A DNA stretch of 64,000 bases from Acheta domesticus. Lineage: Eukaryota > Arthropoda > Insecta > Orthoptera > Gryllidae. The DNA is taken from assembly GCA_031308135.1 (NCBI GenBank), contig JAHLJT010000631.1, forward strand, positions 144,192,734 through 144,256,733, given 5' to 3'. A model generated the notes under the pieces. It was given only the letters and a program-made list of their open reading frames with translations. It ran no database searches and was not told the origin of the DNA. This document shows positions 24,086-35,712 of this stretch, piece by piece; position 1 is the first letter of the stretch; every line of letters begins with the position of its first letter. A program made the translations under genes and the position numbers.

Positions 24086-24649
24086 TGCTGGCAGGATCGA
24101 CGAGATGCGAACCCGAGCAACAGAGGTGGAAGACGAGCGATCTGACAGCTCTACCTCGGGTTGCCCCACGAATTTTTAAGCAAGAGGGCTTTTTTCTTCG
24201 CTGGTGCCTTTTACCCATTCGGGAGCGGCGAGCGCGCTTGGCGTGCGCCTCCTGCGTCCTGCGCCCCATCGCCCGCGGCGCGTGTTGGCTTTACGGCTCA
24301 TTAACCTCACTTCGCGTCTGGATCACCGTCATTTGCCCACTGCTACAGTGGTAAGCGATCCCAATAGGGAAAGCTTATTTTTGTGATACTAATCGTCTCT
24401 CGATATTGCAAGCCAGCGGTAGTACGAGCCTATGACCCCACAACGCACGGTGTGTTCTTACTTCCCGGCGAAGTACCTATGGCGCGTCCCAGATTAACAA
24501 TGAAGTACCGGTTTCTTATGACGAGAGTGAAGCCAAACATGGCGCTTTCTGCTGTACTGAATAAATCGAAAGTTACGCGCTCGATGGTGACGACGAATCC
24601 CGCAATGGGGCGGAGCGCTAGTTTAGCATTGAAGTAGTTTGTCTCGAAC
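24086..24649. other. GC-moderate unassigned DNA
   Basis: Contains overlapping short frames on both strands (23995-24354 plus, 24042-24269 minus). None has a recognisable domain. The GC-rich core at 24220-24300 may explain the openness. Confidence 0.45.
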
Positions 24650-25353
24650 TTTTCAATTTTATTAAAGCGTATTTTCTTCACTTTCTTCCAATTTAAAACT
24701 ATTCCTATAAGACTCCGAAACACAGGAAACATTTCTGTTAAATTTCTCACGTTCTTTGTGCTTCGAAATGTCATAAGTATAACATTATTATATTTCTGAG
24801 TACATGTGCTTTAAATAATGTAATGTAAAGTTCATAGAAAACACAACTGTTTTCTGTGAAAACTAGCTCAAATTTCCGCATTTCGTTAAGTTTATTTTGA
24901 GTATGTTTTTTTCAAAAATTACACATATGTAATTTTTTTAAGGATCTCTCGCATCTTTAATATTCACATTGCCCACAATTTGTAAACATTATTATATTTC
25001 TAAGTGTAAGTGTTTCAAATAAATTCAAATAAAATATTTTGAAAACTCAAAGCTTCAAATTTCGCATTTTTAGTAGCACTAAAACGCAATTTTCTTTAAA
25101 GCGGCACATAATTTTTAAAAGAAAATTGACATTTAGGGCTAGGTTTTTGTGTTCTTTAATATTCTAAAATTAATATTTTCGTTCTACCAATAGCAAACCG
25201 AAAAATTAAGAAAATGACAAAAAAGTGTACTTTTGACGGTGATAGATGGTAGCTGGCAAGAAAGAGCATGTGGCAATTCCAAACAGGTAGCGAAGACCCA
25301 AGAAAATAGAAAACTGATACGGGAAAGTCTGTGCCATTCTGTAGCACCACTAG
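24650..25353 (+). mobile_element. HINE-like repeat, copy h1 (3' part)
   Basis: Two modules, then the inner 12-mer (atacgggaaagtctgtgcc) and the 3' terminus CTGTAGCACCACTAG at 25353, followed by TT. Confidence 0.88.
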
Positions 25354-25379
25354 TTAATAGACGAGGGCATATCGTTTAC

Positions 25380-25630
25380 ATATAATAGGCGTTTTCCTTT
25401 TAATTGGTTTTTCGGTATCAAGGACCCACAAAAGAGGGGTTCTGGCTACACCACGTGTTAGGGGATATTTTTTTTCTTAATTTAGCAACTGGTTTTATCC
25501 ACTTTTTCGTTATCAGCGCCCGGCAATGAACTTTTTTCTGGCGAAAATTGGCCATTTTTTCGTGCAGCATTACATAACTTTCCCTATACTATGTATATCA
25601 CTCCGCGTATACGTACGTATACGGGAAAGT
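25380..25630 (-). mobile_element. HINE-like repeat, copy h2 (5' part)
   Basis: Inverse 5' segment with an intact terminus: tatacgtacgtatacggg and aaagt ending at 25630, flanked by aa. It contains ctacaccacgtgttagggg and gcagcattacataactttcc. The microsatellite is missing and sequence begins at gcgttttccttttaattgg. Confidence 0.88.
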
Positions 25631-26574
25631 AAAAATATAGTGAACCACAGATAGCATGTGTTTATATAAATCCTAATTTTTTACTACAAAACGCGTATAA
25701 TAAAAATATATTTTCAAATATTATAATAAAAAAGCTATTAAGCAAGAGAACCAATATCATTGTTATATGGTGCCGTAACATTCAGACCAGTTTACTAAGT
25801 TCACGCGCACGAATAAAGTAACAGGAAGTAAATCGTTTCTCACGAAAACAATCTTATCGGAAATATGTCGATGTTGTAGCAGTAGCATGCATTAGTTCTC
25901 TTTTCTTTTAAAAGAGAAATACACGAAAATATCTGACTTCGACCCACTTCTAAGCGAAAACCTGGATGGAATATGCCGCATAAACAACTAGAGGTGCTAC
26001 ATCAGCACATACATTCCCGAATTGTTGGAAAAAGCTATGTAGGATTATATTTTACACTTTCTTCCCTACTAACATCTTAGCTATTCAATGAAACCGTCCA
26101 ATTCAACCAAGAGGCGAACAACTCACTGTTTCCATCACAGTGTAGTCAAAATTATGTGAATTCTACAACTGCATAAAGATATAATACAAAAGTTTTGTAA
26201 ACTTGTATTGGAAAAAGAAGCCTGATACCATACAGCTATATCAAGTCACAACAATGACACGTAATTCACAGAAATTCGCGACAGGGGAATGGAATTCAAT
26301 TGTTGCAGTCCGTTCATTGTCGATACTCCCTTAAAGAGCTAGTAATTTTTATTTCCAATATTTGAAAATAAGTTATTTATTTAAAGATTAATGTCTAAAT
26401 GTATAGCAAAAGGTCGAATGTAAAAACGAAGAAAGAAATTATATCCAAAATTGCAAATTCTACTTTACGACGCATCTGGTGTCTGAAGCGCAGTAAATTT
26501 GCAGCGGGCTATTATGTTTGTCACGAAATTATAGAAAAAATACTGGTGTTTTGAAAAAAATTAAGCTTGACCTT
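25631..26574. other. AT-rich DNA, nothing recognised
   Basis: No repeat family or domain recognised. Confidence 0.5.
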
Positions 26575-27345
26575 ATTTGAAGACGTATTTTTGATAAATA
26601 CATTTCATGGAGAAAACCAGCTACCATCTATTGCCACCAAAGTACATTTTTTGACATTTTCTTAATTTTTCGGTTTCTTAATGGTAAATGGAAATGTTAA
26701 CTGCAATATGACGTTTATGTCATCTAATAGAGTACATTTATCACTATCCCTACCAAAAGTTTAAAGAAAAAAATTGGAGCAGTTTTTGAGAAATTCGTGT
26801 TTTGCAGTTTTTTAAATTGCAATATTGTACGAAAACTACTAAAATTTTCAAAAAATGTACAAGACTTTAAAGAAAGAACCCACTTTGACCTATGCCACCT
26901 TAATAAGTGTATTTTACTCCATTCTTACAAGAAGTTTAAAGAAAAAATTGGAGCCGTTTTTGAAAAAATTTTAAAAATGTCGGGGGGGATTCATGTAATG
27001 TACCTCCCAAAATTAAAATATCGGTTTCAAATTCAAGGGGTCACATGATCAACCAGATCGATCGTGGAGTATCAATTTTGGAGAAAATCGGCAGAGCGGT
27101 TTAGTCGCTAACGTTGCTGACGGACAGACGTTTTGCTTTCAATTGGTTTTTCGGTATCAAGGACCCACAAATCAGGGATTGTGTCTGCACCACGTATTAG
27201 GAGATTTTTTTTTCTAAAGTTAGCAACTGAATTTATTCACTTTTTCGTTACCAGGGTCCTGTAATAAGAGTTTTTCCGCCAAAAATCCTCCGTTTTTTCG
27301 CGCAGCATTACATAACTTTCCCTATACGATACGTACGTAAACACT
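26575..27345 (-). mobile_element. HINE-like repeat, copy i (internally deleted)
   Basis: Begins with the outer 3' module (ccagctaccatctattgcc, gacattttcttaattttt), jumps to the module nearest the core, then core and a very short microsatellite (27119-27130). Next come the conserved 5' segment and the tacgtacgta terminus near 27340. The 3' end is missing and the middle modules are deleted. Confidence 0.82.
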
Positions 27346-27721
27346 GAGAGAAATGTTGTAGTAAAATGTACTAAATATAATTAGTAAACGATTGTATAGT
27401 AAATTCAATTATTCGTGTAGTAAGATTCACTAAATATGATTTAGTTTTGTTTAGAAAATCAAACAATTCTTAATCGTGAGTGAATGAACGAAGAGAATTG
27501 TCAATGATACTATTCTTGTTTCGTAGATAAAATCATTTGGCGAGATCTACGTTTTATGTTTTCACACTTACTAAACACTGTTTAGTAAGAGCACATTCCA
27601 GCAACCTGACCAATTCGAATGGTTATAGCGCTCGTCTGAAGTGTGAGAATTCAACGCTGTATATAGTCTTATACGCTATATAAATGGCGTGTTTGGTATT
27701 TTATTGGTTTTCAATAATTAT
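27346..27721. other. AT-rich DNA with repeated TAGTAAA motif
   Basis: Starts cactgagagaaat, then repeats of tagtaaa and cactaaa. The same motif style reappears at 28560-28740 and loosely at 54820-54990, so it may be one disrupted repeat. No coding domain. Confidence 0.4.
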
Positions 27722-27757
27722 GTTATATTCTCTAAACTAATGTTTAGGGAATATAAC
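27722..27757. repeat. Hairpin with 16-bp arms
   Basis: GTTATATTCTCTAAAC, loop TAAT, GTTTAGGGAATATAAC. The arms pair with one G.T-type mismatch. Confidence 0.9.
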
Positions 27758-28559
27758 CTAAGCGATAGCCTAAAGCCTGAAGCCAGCGGGGTGCTCCGTA
27801 ACTGCTGTGCTAGGCTAGGGTCTGTCAGGTAATAGAGGTTAAGGAAGTGCGAGTCCACGGGGCCGTAATATGGGTGACCGCTGCGGAACCCCAGTTGCTA
27901 TCTATTTGAAGGGATAGAAAGGAAGTATTGCCTTTCACAGCTCGTGTAGTTATTCACTGCACTGTTTAGTAACGTAGCGTCATAGAACTGGGCGCGACCG
28001 ACCGCACAAGTCGTGCAAGGGGGAGGGGTTGGTCCTCTCGTGCCGCGCAGGGGCGGCTGGACCCTCGGGGTCTCTCGAGGGTCTCTCAGCTGGAGGCGTG
28101 TCTGAGAAGGCGGCTGTGCGTTCGCACAAGTGACGTGTGACGACAGAAATCGTCTGCAGATGGACGGCAGGCTCCATCTGCAGCCAGCCCAATTCTCGAG
28201 AGGAAATGACGCTTTGTGCGTGGGAGGTCGGTCACGTGATGCCTCGCAAGGGAGGCGGGTGGAATAAGCTTCCACGGCAGTCGAGGTTGACGGTAGCGAT
28301 GTGCGGAGGTGATCGCGAGCAGCGTCTTGCGAGGCGTGGCTTTCCGCCACGGGACAAGAGACCAGGAAGCGCTAGCGTAGCGAGCTGGGGTTCTCTTGGC
28401 AGATACTGAGGCGGCTCGTCTCAGGAGTCGGTGTGCTGTGGAGAGCAGCGTTCTTAGGAGTGTTCCTTAGAAGTGTACATACTGTAATAAACTATTGTAA
28501 ATAAATATGTACAGCAAACTCCGTGTCTGTGTTCTTCCTCATCTCATGACGACGTCACA
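27722..28559 (+). mobile_element. LTR-like unit, probably a solo LTR
   Basis: The right part looks like an LTR R-U5: two AATAAA signals (about 28484 and 28500), a GT-rich stretch, and an end in CGTCACA at 28559. An inverse TGTGACG lies at 28136, so the LTR may be 28136-28559, or the unit may begin at the hairpin at 27722. Target duplications are not evident with either border. A 150-codon minus frame (27898-28350) is low-complexity Pro/Arg/Ser-rich and is not credited. No gag, protease or integrase sequence adjoins it. Confidence 0.45.
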
Positions 28560-28743
28560 GTAAATATTACTCAATGTATTAGTCAACGCAACGATCGTTT
28601 AGTTTTCTCCACTACATGTCATACCTCACAGGGTACGACCTGTTTAGTGAACATTACTATAAGTGCATTAGTGTGTTTAAATAACAGCAGTTTCGTTAAC
28701 TTGACTAAGCACTTTGTTCTACCAACATCTACTATACCGTTTA

Positions 28744-31501
28744 CAGGCGCGGATCCAAGGGGGGGGGGTCACGGGGGTCATGACCCCCCCAAATGATGAA
28801 CCGTCACAATTTTGTGAGTAACTCTAAGATATCTAAATAACTCAGAGAAACTGATAACCTTTCCAGTGTCCTTTTAGAATTGGGATTGTCCGAGACATAT
28901 TTGAAACATTTTCATAAATTTTCAGACAATTCTAGAAATTTCTAAAAATTTAGAAGTGCTGAAACTAATGAATTTATATAGAAATTAGGATTTAATTTGT
29001 ATAAAAACATACGTGTATTCAAAATCACTTTAAAAATATTTTAAGTACAAAGAAATAAATCCAAACAAGTAACACATCTAAAGTCGGAATCAAATACACT
29101 GCGCTTTACTAGTGTTGCCAACTTAATGTGAATATTTATCACTAATTGAACGAGAGAATTTGGGGCAAAATGGACGTCAACACATGGTCTTATCTTAAAA
29201 GTCACAACTGTTGTTCAAAGGGAATAGAACTAACTAAACTTAGTAATAATAATGGCCTGTATGTAAAATTTTCAACAATTTTGCTTTCAGGTGTTTGAAT
29301 TCAGTTTCGATGATACAATCCAATTCAGTATCGGAACTCCTATCGAACTCAATGTTTATTTAAACTAAACATGCTTAATGTAATCAATAACGGCGAACCT
29401 AATTTGATCATTGAAGTTCGATGCCGGTTCTAGTTTTGTGAGAACGTGAGAAGCAGCTTTCAGCACAAGTTAAGGCTATCAACATGGGTTAGTGGTAAAG
29501 ATTTGTCGAAAAGAATTAGAGTTAGATAATTTTAGTTTGGCTGATGAGCGAGGATAGTGTCTGACGCCTAAAATATGTACAGTGGCGAAGCTAGAGTCAT
29601 GCAGTTGGGTATTCTGAAAATCTAATCTTACATTTTTTGTAAACTATCTCCTGAATTAGCTGAAAGTTCATTCATAGTCATGACTACTTTGATGCAGATT
29701 TCAATAGTCTTTGCATATCTTACACGGTGTATTGCTACTATTTCTATCTCTATGGCGTATTACTTGACTCGTGATTCCGCATTGTTGAGCGAAAACTGCA
29801 TTTCGATATCTTGAACCGTTTAGAAGTTATGAGACTGGCACACAGTGGGATATTGTCTGCAACACTATATCTAGCTTCATTAATTGTTTCCTAAAGAAAA
29901 CACCAACAAAAATCACACAAACGGCACACAAACAACTCTATTTTCCCACAACGTCAGGTGATGAGTTAAATTTGCCTGGTCGAGACGTAGGCGCGCATCG
30001 CTGTAGAAGTCCGTGTCTACCATGAGCCTAGGCTACAGCTGGGGTCTCTACCTAGTGAATACAAGTGAAAGGAAGATATACTGCGATTTTTCTAAGAGCG
30101 ACCCTCAAGGCCACTCAAATCCCATCTTCGCGATGGAATATGTCACGGCATTTGGCGTCTTTCTCAGTCGTTCCACTAGATTTCGCACGATCGCGACCGT
30201 TTGAAGCAGTGCTTGCGATCATGCGACTTCTACCGGCAACGCTCTCTTGTGCGTATGCGCGGCAGAGCCAGCCGGTGTCCATCCACTGGCCTCCAAAGAG
30301 TATATCTCTGCAGCCCTGAAAATTCCCTTGCGCGTAAACGGGGAAAAAAGTTGAACACATTTAATTTTCTTCAAGATTCAGTAATATTGAAAAATGGCAC
30401 ACAACGACAGATGTTATTGAAAAATAATTTGGGTATTATAAGGCTCTCAGATAACTCTTCCGCTTTGCCACTGCTGAAAGACCTTATTGGAATATTTTGC
30501 TGTCGCTGAGCCCGAATCCGGTGAGAGAATTTTAGTTCGGCTGATGAACGAGGATAGAGTCTGACGCCGAAAATATCTTATTTGAATGTTTTGCAGTCGT
30601 TGAGTCCGAATCCTGTATAAAAAGGATCTCTTGACAGCTCTCATTCTCGATGAACAGTATTGCAATGATGTTACTTTATTTGGGTTTTAATTATACAAAA
30701 CACCTTGGCAATGCAAAAGAAATCAGATCAGTTATTTGCAACATATTAAATGTTGCATTAAATTAAATTATTAGATGTTTGCATGTCTCGGTGTAATTGT
30801 CCTCAAAATTATAATGAAGCTTACAACATTGTTATAGAAGAATCGCCATTGAAGGAGATTCAAATGTGGTGCAAATTTATTAATATACAAAAGAGCACTA
30901 TATACGAAAAAAGTGAAAAAAGGAAAAATGAAAATGAGAAAAATAATTGTGAGAAAAAATAAAAGTATAATTGAGTTTATTTATTTATTTATTATATGCA
31001 TGTATTTATTAATTATAATAATTTATTAAAATATTTTTTTTCATTACACACATTTACATGTTTCCCTCATACAAGTTTCTTCGCCAATTGTTTCATGTTG
31101 CATTATACGAAAGCTTTTTTTGAAAGTTATTGTTGATAACTTTATTAATTTTAATTTTTTTTAAATAAATGTACCGAATAAAATTGACATATTTTTGTAG
31201 GCAGAATTCGAATCGGCAACAAAAATTGGGGGTGACCATTTAAAATTCCAAAGTTACACCTGACTCAACCCCAGGGGATAGGGTGAGGATCGTAACAATA
31301 GTAAGCTGATTGATATCTGATATGTGATTATGGGAATATTGAATTTCTAATATATTTATAGTATAATAAAGCCAATCTGATATACGTATAACATACTTCA
31401 AATATATGTTATTACATTCTGCACCCTCCCCTCTTTCCAAAATAAATGCACTTGATTCTTAACGTGACCCTTCCCAAAAGAGAAGTCTGGTTTCGCGCCT
31501 G
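28744..31501 (+). mobile_element. hAT element, 2.76 kb, perfect 8-bp target duplication
   Basis: The termini are CAGGCGCGGATCC at 28744 and the inverse TTTCGCGCCTG ending at 31501. Flanking 8-mers are identical: ACCGTTTA at 28736-28743 and 31502-31509. The start, followed by a run of G and tcacgggggtcatgacccc, is the subterminal pattern seen in many animal hATs. No transposase domain can be read on either strand, so this is a non-autonomous or strongly decayed element. Possible nested sequence begins near 29579 (cagtggcgaagctagag). The strand is arbitrary. Confidence 0.88.
29510..30630 (+). repeat. Repeated 53-bp and 92-bp blocks inside the hAT
   Basis: A block with aattttag, ttcggctgatga and gtctgacgcc lies at 29524-29575 and again at 30523-30575. 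The second copy sits inside a two-unit repeat of about 92 bp, with ttttgc.gtcg.tgag.ccgaatcc at 30495 and 30588. Confidence 0.75.
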
Positions 31502-31594
31502 ACCGTTTAGTTGAATCTATATCGTGATTAATTGTATGAACTAAACATTTCTCCTTGTAGTATACGGGAATATGCAGTGAACGAAAGAAAATAT

Positions 31595-33229
31595 TCCAGA
31601 ATCCGATTTTCACGGTTTTCACGGTTAACTCTGAATTTTCGAAAATTGTAAAAGTTTAAATTTTATTCGTCTTCCTCCAATTCCAAAATTGCAGAGAGAG
31701 ATTTTTCCTTCAAATTCAATTTGTTCTTCATTATTAGCTCTTTCTGTAAGATCCTGAACATTTTTTGAAAATTTTATTAGTTTTCGCACAATATTGCGTG
31801 CAATTTGTGCAAGTTTAAAAAATTACAAAAACTAGATTTTTTCAAAAAGGCTCCAAATTTTTTCTTTAAACTTTTAGTTGGGATAGTTTTAAATGTACTC
31901 AATGAGATGACATTAACGCCATATTGCTCTATCCTTTTGTTTTGTCAACAACTGCAAAAATGTATTTTTTTTACTTGTCTCTCACATTGTTAATATTAAC
32001 ACTATCGACGACTTTTTCACATTATTTTATTAAAAAGTGCATGTGTTTTAAATAATGTCAAGTAAAGTTTCTTGAAAAGTCAAACGTTTCCTGTAAAACC
32101 ACAACCGTCCACAAAACTGGACCACCGCAACCCACAAAGGCCAAAAATCGCGCTACGGGCCCTGTTTCAGACAACCTCGCCTGCACTACGCCTGCGAGCA
32201 CATATCCCCACAATTCAGGGACGAAAGTCTGTAACAACCAGTTAAAACAACATTAGGAAGTTACCACAAAAGCGTAGGCAACCTCCGTCCACAGGTAGGC
32301 GCCTTCAAATACACCCAATTAGTCAAGGCGAATGCGTTCTATACTAACGTATAGAACATATTACTAAAACATAAATATTTACCATTATTACCAAATCACA
32401 AGCCAATAATTGTGCGTAAAACTTTATAGAGAACACAACACACCATAGATCCTTAAGATTTTTATTAGAGATAATTAATAAGGCCCATTTTGGCCTTTTT
32501 CAGCTCCCAACTCCCACTGTTGGAGCTTGTTTAGTCATCATAGGTTTAAACTAAGAACCTGAAAAAAATGATCACTCCACAAAGGAGACTGGAATTATTA
32601 AATACGTATCAAAATGGCTATAACGAAAGTTACGAATGCCAAATTTAACGGCCAAATTAGCCGGGCACACTCTGAACAAAACATGAGATGTTACCAGAAC
32701 TTAATAGTAGTACATGAGTGATTGGCTTTCTCGAAGAAAAAGGCACGAACGTTTAAGCTAACGGTCGTATGGACCGGGCGCTCTCAAAACAGACTAGATG
32801 GTTACAGCAAGATAATACATGAGTGCATTGCCATTAGGAGGCTTAAATAGACTCGAAATAAATAAAATGTCTCGATCGCGAACGAACTTGTTCAATATTG
32901 AAAAACTTAATCATTTTCTGTGAAAATGAGCTTCAAATTTCGTATTTTTAGTAGTGCTAAAACGCCATTTTTTCTTAAACGGCACATAATTTTTAAAGAA
33001 AAATGCCATTTACGGCTATGTTTTTGTTTTCTTTAATACTCTAAAATTAATATTTTCGTTCTACCAATAGGAAACCGAAAAATTAAGAAAATGACAAAAA
33101 GTGTACTTTTGGCGGTGATAGATGGTAGCTGGCAAGAAAGAGTATGTGGCAATTCCGAATAGCTAGCGAAGACCCAAGTAAATAGAAAACTAATACGGGA
33201 AAGTCTGTGCCATTCTGTAGCACCACTAG
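31595..33229 (+). mobile_element. HINE-like repeat, copy j, with foreign middle
   Basis: Begins 5'-truncated near ttttcacggttaactctg and runs through two modules to about 32096. After unrelated sequence it resumes at about 32891 with the last module and ends TGTAGCACCACTAG at 33229, followed by T. It abuts the interrupted reverse transcriptase of the minus-strand LINE. Confidence 0.85.
32097..32890. other. Unrelated 794-bp segment replacing middle modules of copy j
   Basis: The composition differs from the HINE modules on both sides (accaccgcaacccacaaagg, gggccctgtttcagac). It includes a perfect hairpin GTTCTATAC-TAAC-GTATAGAAC at 32336-32357. Its origin is unknown. No target duplication was seen and module sequence is missing at the junction, so this is not a simple insertion. 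Confidence 0.6.
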
Positions 33230-34432
33230 TTTACATCGCTGCGTTGCTCGATAGCGTTGCGAGAGCCTATCACTAAGCTTTGCGGTTTCATTGGATTTAA
33301 TAAGAGACCAAGGGCTTTACTAAAATCAAATGCTTTACTAAAATCTAGAAGAACAAGTATTGTTAATTTACCTTTGTCAATGGAGATTCTAGCTTCTTCA
33401 ATAATATTTAAGAGAACAGTACCTGTGTTTCTGCCTGATCGGAAGCCATATTGTTGATCACTAATGAGATTTTTGCATTCGAGGTAACCTATAATTTGAC
33501 GTCGCGCCATTTTTTCTACAACTTTTGAAATTGTAGGTAGAATACTTATCGGTCTGTATTCAGGAGGGTTTGTGGTAGTTTTAGGAAGAGGGTGGACAAG
33601 CGCGGTTTTCCAAGAGTTTGGATACGTAGCACTTGCTAGGGAAAAGTTTATTACGTCAGTTACAATGGGATATATAACTTCGGCACTGACTTTTAGTAAT
33701 TTAGCATTGATATTATCTGTCCCTGAGGCGTTTGATTTGAGGCTCTGATTGGTTTTAAAAATTTCGTAATGATTTGTAGATGCAAAAAAGAATTATTCCT
33801 GTGTTTGTACCAAAACGGATCGTAAGGTTGAGAGAGTTTTGTTTTTTGAGAAATAATCGAAGTGAGGTGCCATGTTAGCAAAAGGCTGGTTAAGAGCATG
33901 AAGGGGTGTATCGATTTGCGATGGGGTTCGTGATTTTCCTAAGCCTAAGGAGCGCAGCGATTTCCATACTTGTTTTGAGCCTCTGTTCGTGCCAAGAATA
34001 CTATGATAATATTTAATTTTAGCGTTCCTAGATTTTTGCGTTACAAGATTTCTCAGTTATGGGTAGTAGTTCTCTGACTCGTTTCAGGGAATGGAGGCCT
34101 GCGAAGACTTTTTGGCAAATCTTACCTACTAATCCAACTGTGTTGTCTATATGTATTCCTAAGTTTTTTACATCGCTGCGTTGCTCGATAGCGTTGCGAG
34201 AGCCTATCACTAAGCTTTGCGTATACGTAATAGTATGCATCTCTGTCATGTTCACACTTTGTGTTACGAAATACATTAAAGGTGGCATCTCTCTGTTTCA
34301 TTAACATACGTATTTCCTCCGTTAACCAGGGAGCGGGGGGGGGGCGTGTCGCGCGAGCTGTCCTAATTGGAATATGCCTATTAAGAAATTCCGTCAGTAA
34401 GCGCGTGAAGGTATTTACTTTTCTATCTATAC
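33230..34432 (-). pseudogene. LINE ORF2 linker and reverse transcriptase, scrambled
   Basis: From the hAT border the linker reads RHIPIRTARATRPPPAPWL, then MLMKQRDATFNVFRNTKCEH (to about 34240). Next, out of place, is a downstream RT piece (34225-34060: QSLVIGSRNAIEQRSDVKNL, IDNTVGLVGKICQKVFAGLH). After it the linker resumes (NAKIKYYHSILGTNRGSKQV, 34045 on). One stop precedes RT motifs: TYPNSWKTALVHPLPK, EYRPISILPTISKVVEKM, QQYGFRSGRNTG and LLDFSKAFD, the motif A with the catalytic Asp. The frame then jumps directly to the QSLVIGSRNAIEQRSDV piece again (33285-33235). Motif C (the YxDD) is missing. Confidence 0.8.
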
Positions 34433-34939
34433 CAGGGCCGCTCAACCATTTGCTCCGAGGAGGAGCGGCCTGTTGCTCTCTCCTCTTTTGCCGCAGAAAG
34501 AGCGAATGACGTCATCAAATATCGATCGGCGGCATGTGGCACAGTGGGTCGCGTCGTATTTCTACGGGGTATTTTACGTTGTTCGGAATGAAAAAATCTC
34601 ACAGCTCTGGGAAAGGATATTACGACAGAAAAAACAGTAAGATACTTTTATAACATTAATTGGAACAGTTACTAGATATAAACGTATTAGTATAATTTGG
34701 AAATTAAAAAAACGACAACTTGCAATGCACCATGGAAAGAAAAGTACCTTTTTGCAGATTGCGCCGGCAATGCCAATTGTTGTGTTCCAAAAAATGTACT
34801 CAATAACATAAAGAAATTTAATAGCGGTGACATTACACAGTTTATCATGCTGCTGAATATGAAAAGTATTATAAATGTTGCAAAAAAATGTGATTAAATA
34901 AACTAGTAATAAACATACTATAAGTAAAGAAAATTAAAA

Positions 34940-35164
34940 TTAAAAAATGAAGTTGATTGCAAAATCAAATACTCTTATTACACCTTTAAAGTGTTTTTCT
35001 CGCAATATACTTTCTATATTTGGAAGAGATGACATGGTGCTATTGAGCCGTAACATGCATTTCAGAATGTGATCTGTAATTGTACTTCTCATTCGAGATT
35101 TACAAATTTTCAAAGAAGCAAAAAATTGCTCACAGTTGTATGTTGATCCAAACGTACTTAACAA
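34940..35164 (-). pseudogene. hAT transposase C-terminal dimerisation domain
   Basis: STFGSTYNCEQFFASLKICK, then SRMRSTITDHILKCMLRLN: the FGSTY.CE..F..LK...SR.RS..TD.HL pattern is the hAT dimerisation region of the GTF2IRD2-like lineage. It ends naturally after about 75 residues. With the finger scrap upstream, it shows an internally deleted transposase gene. Confidence 0.85.
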
Positions 35165-35255
35165 TCGAACAGCATTACGATGCAGTTTTGGAAAACGGTT
35201 TTGTGGGAAGTTCTTTTCCTAAATGCTCACCTTGTAGTATCGGTATGCAATAAAA

Positions 35256-35519
35256 TTAAACTCTTTTGTATTGTGTTATTTTACTGTCAAAACAACATAA
35301 GAACAAAATACATCCAAAACTTATTTCTAGTGAGGCATTGCTTTTCAGAACACTGAAAACTTCCTTTTGTTCTTCTTCAGCGAACTTGTCATTTTCATCA
35401 GCAGGATTAAATGTATAATGTCTTTGCAAATTAAACTTCTTCACGTGATTGAACCCTTTATGTAAACTAAACATTTGGCATAGCAGCCGTAGTCGGCGAA
35501 AAGATACCTTTCTTCCCAT
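35256..35519 (-). pseudogene. hAT transposase N-terminal zinc-finger scrap
   Basis: The 87-codon frame contains LLCQMFSLHKGFNHVKKFNLQRHY, matching the C..C...K.FNL.RHY pattern of the BED-like finger that starts GTF2IRD2-like hAT transposases. Acidic low-complexity sequence follows, then a stop. Not functional alone. Confidence 0.6.
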
Positions 35520-35712
35520 ACTGCATTGAAAATTGTCGGTGTAGATGCTCTGGTCTGTGAAGTGCTCGCGTCGACTTCCATGTTTCCGCGACTAGAGTTA
35601 CCGGGACACTGTGACAGTGGTTATCGCAAGGGGCGCTCCGGTGTCCCGCTCTCGGCTGACAACACGGCTCCGCGCAGCCGATTTGCTCTGCTTGAGCGGC
35701 CCTGATCTATAC

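Larger units (their letters stand above)
34433..35704 (-). mobile_element. hAT element, 1272 bp, perfect TIR and target duplication
   Basis: The termini are perfect 13-bp inverted repeats: CAGGGCCGCTCAA at 34433 and TTGAGCGGCCCTG ending at 35704. Both sides carry the identical 8-bp target ATCTATAC (34425-34432 and 35705-35712). It interrupts the LINE ORF2. Internally it keeps an N-terminal zinc-finger scrap and the C-terminal dimerisation region of a GTF2IRD2-like transposase. The middle is deleted, so it must have been mobilised by a transposase made elsewhere. Confidence 0.95.

Noticed and set aside
27898..28350. 150-codon minus-strand frame
   Set aside because: It lies in GC-rich LTR-like sequence, is Pro/Arg/Ser-rich without a domain, and overlaps open frames in other phases.
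34122..34240. Continuation of the LINE linker frame as RDAYYYVYAKLSDRLS
   Set aside because: The real coding there is in another frame (QSLVIGSRNAIEQ). This part is an out-of-frame reading across the rearrangement.
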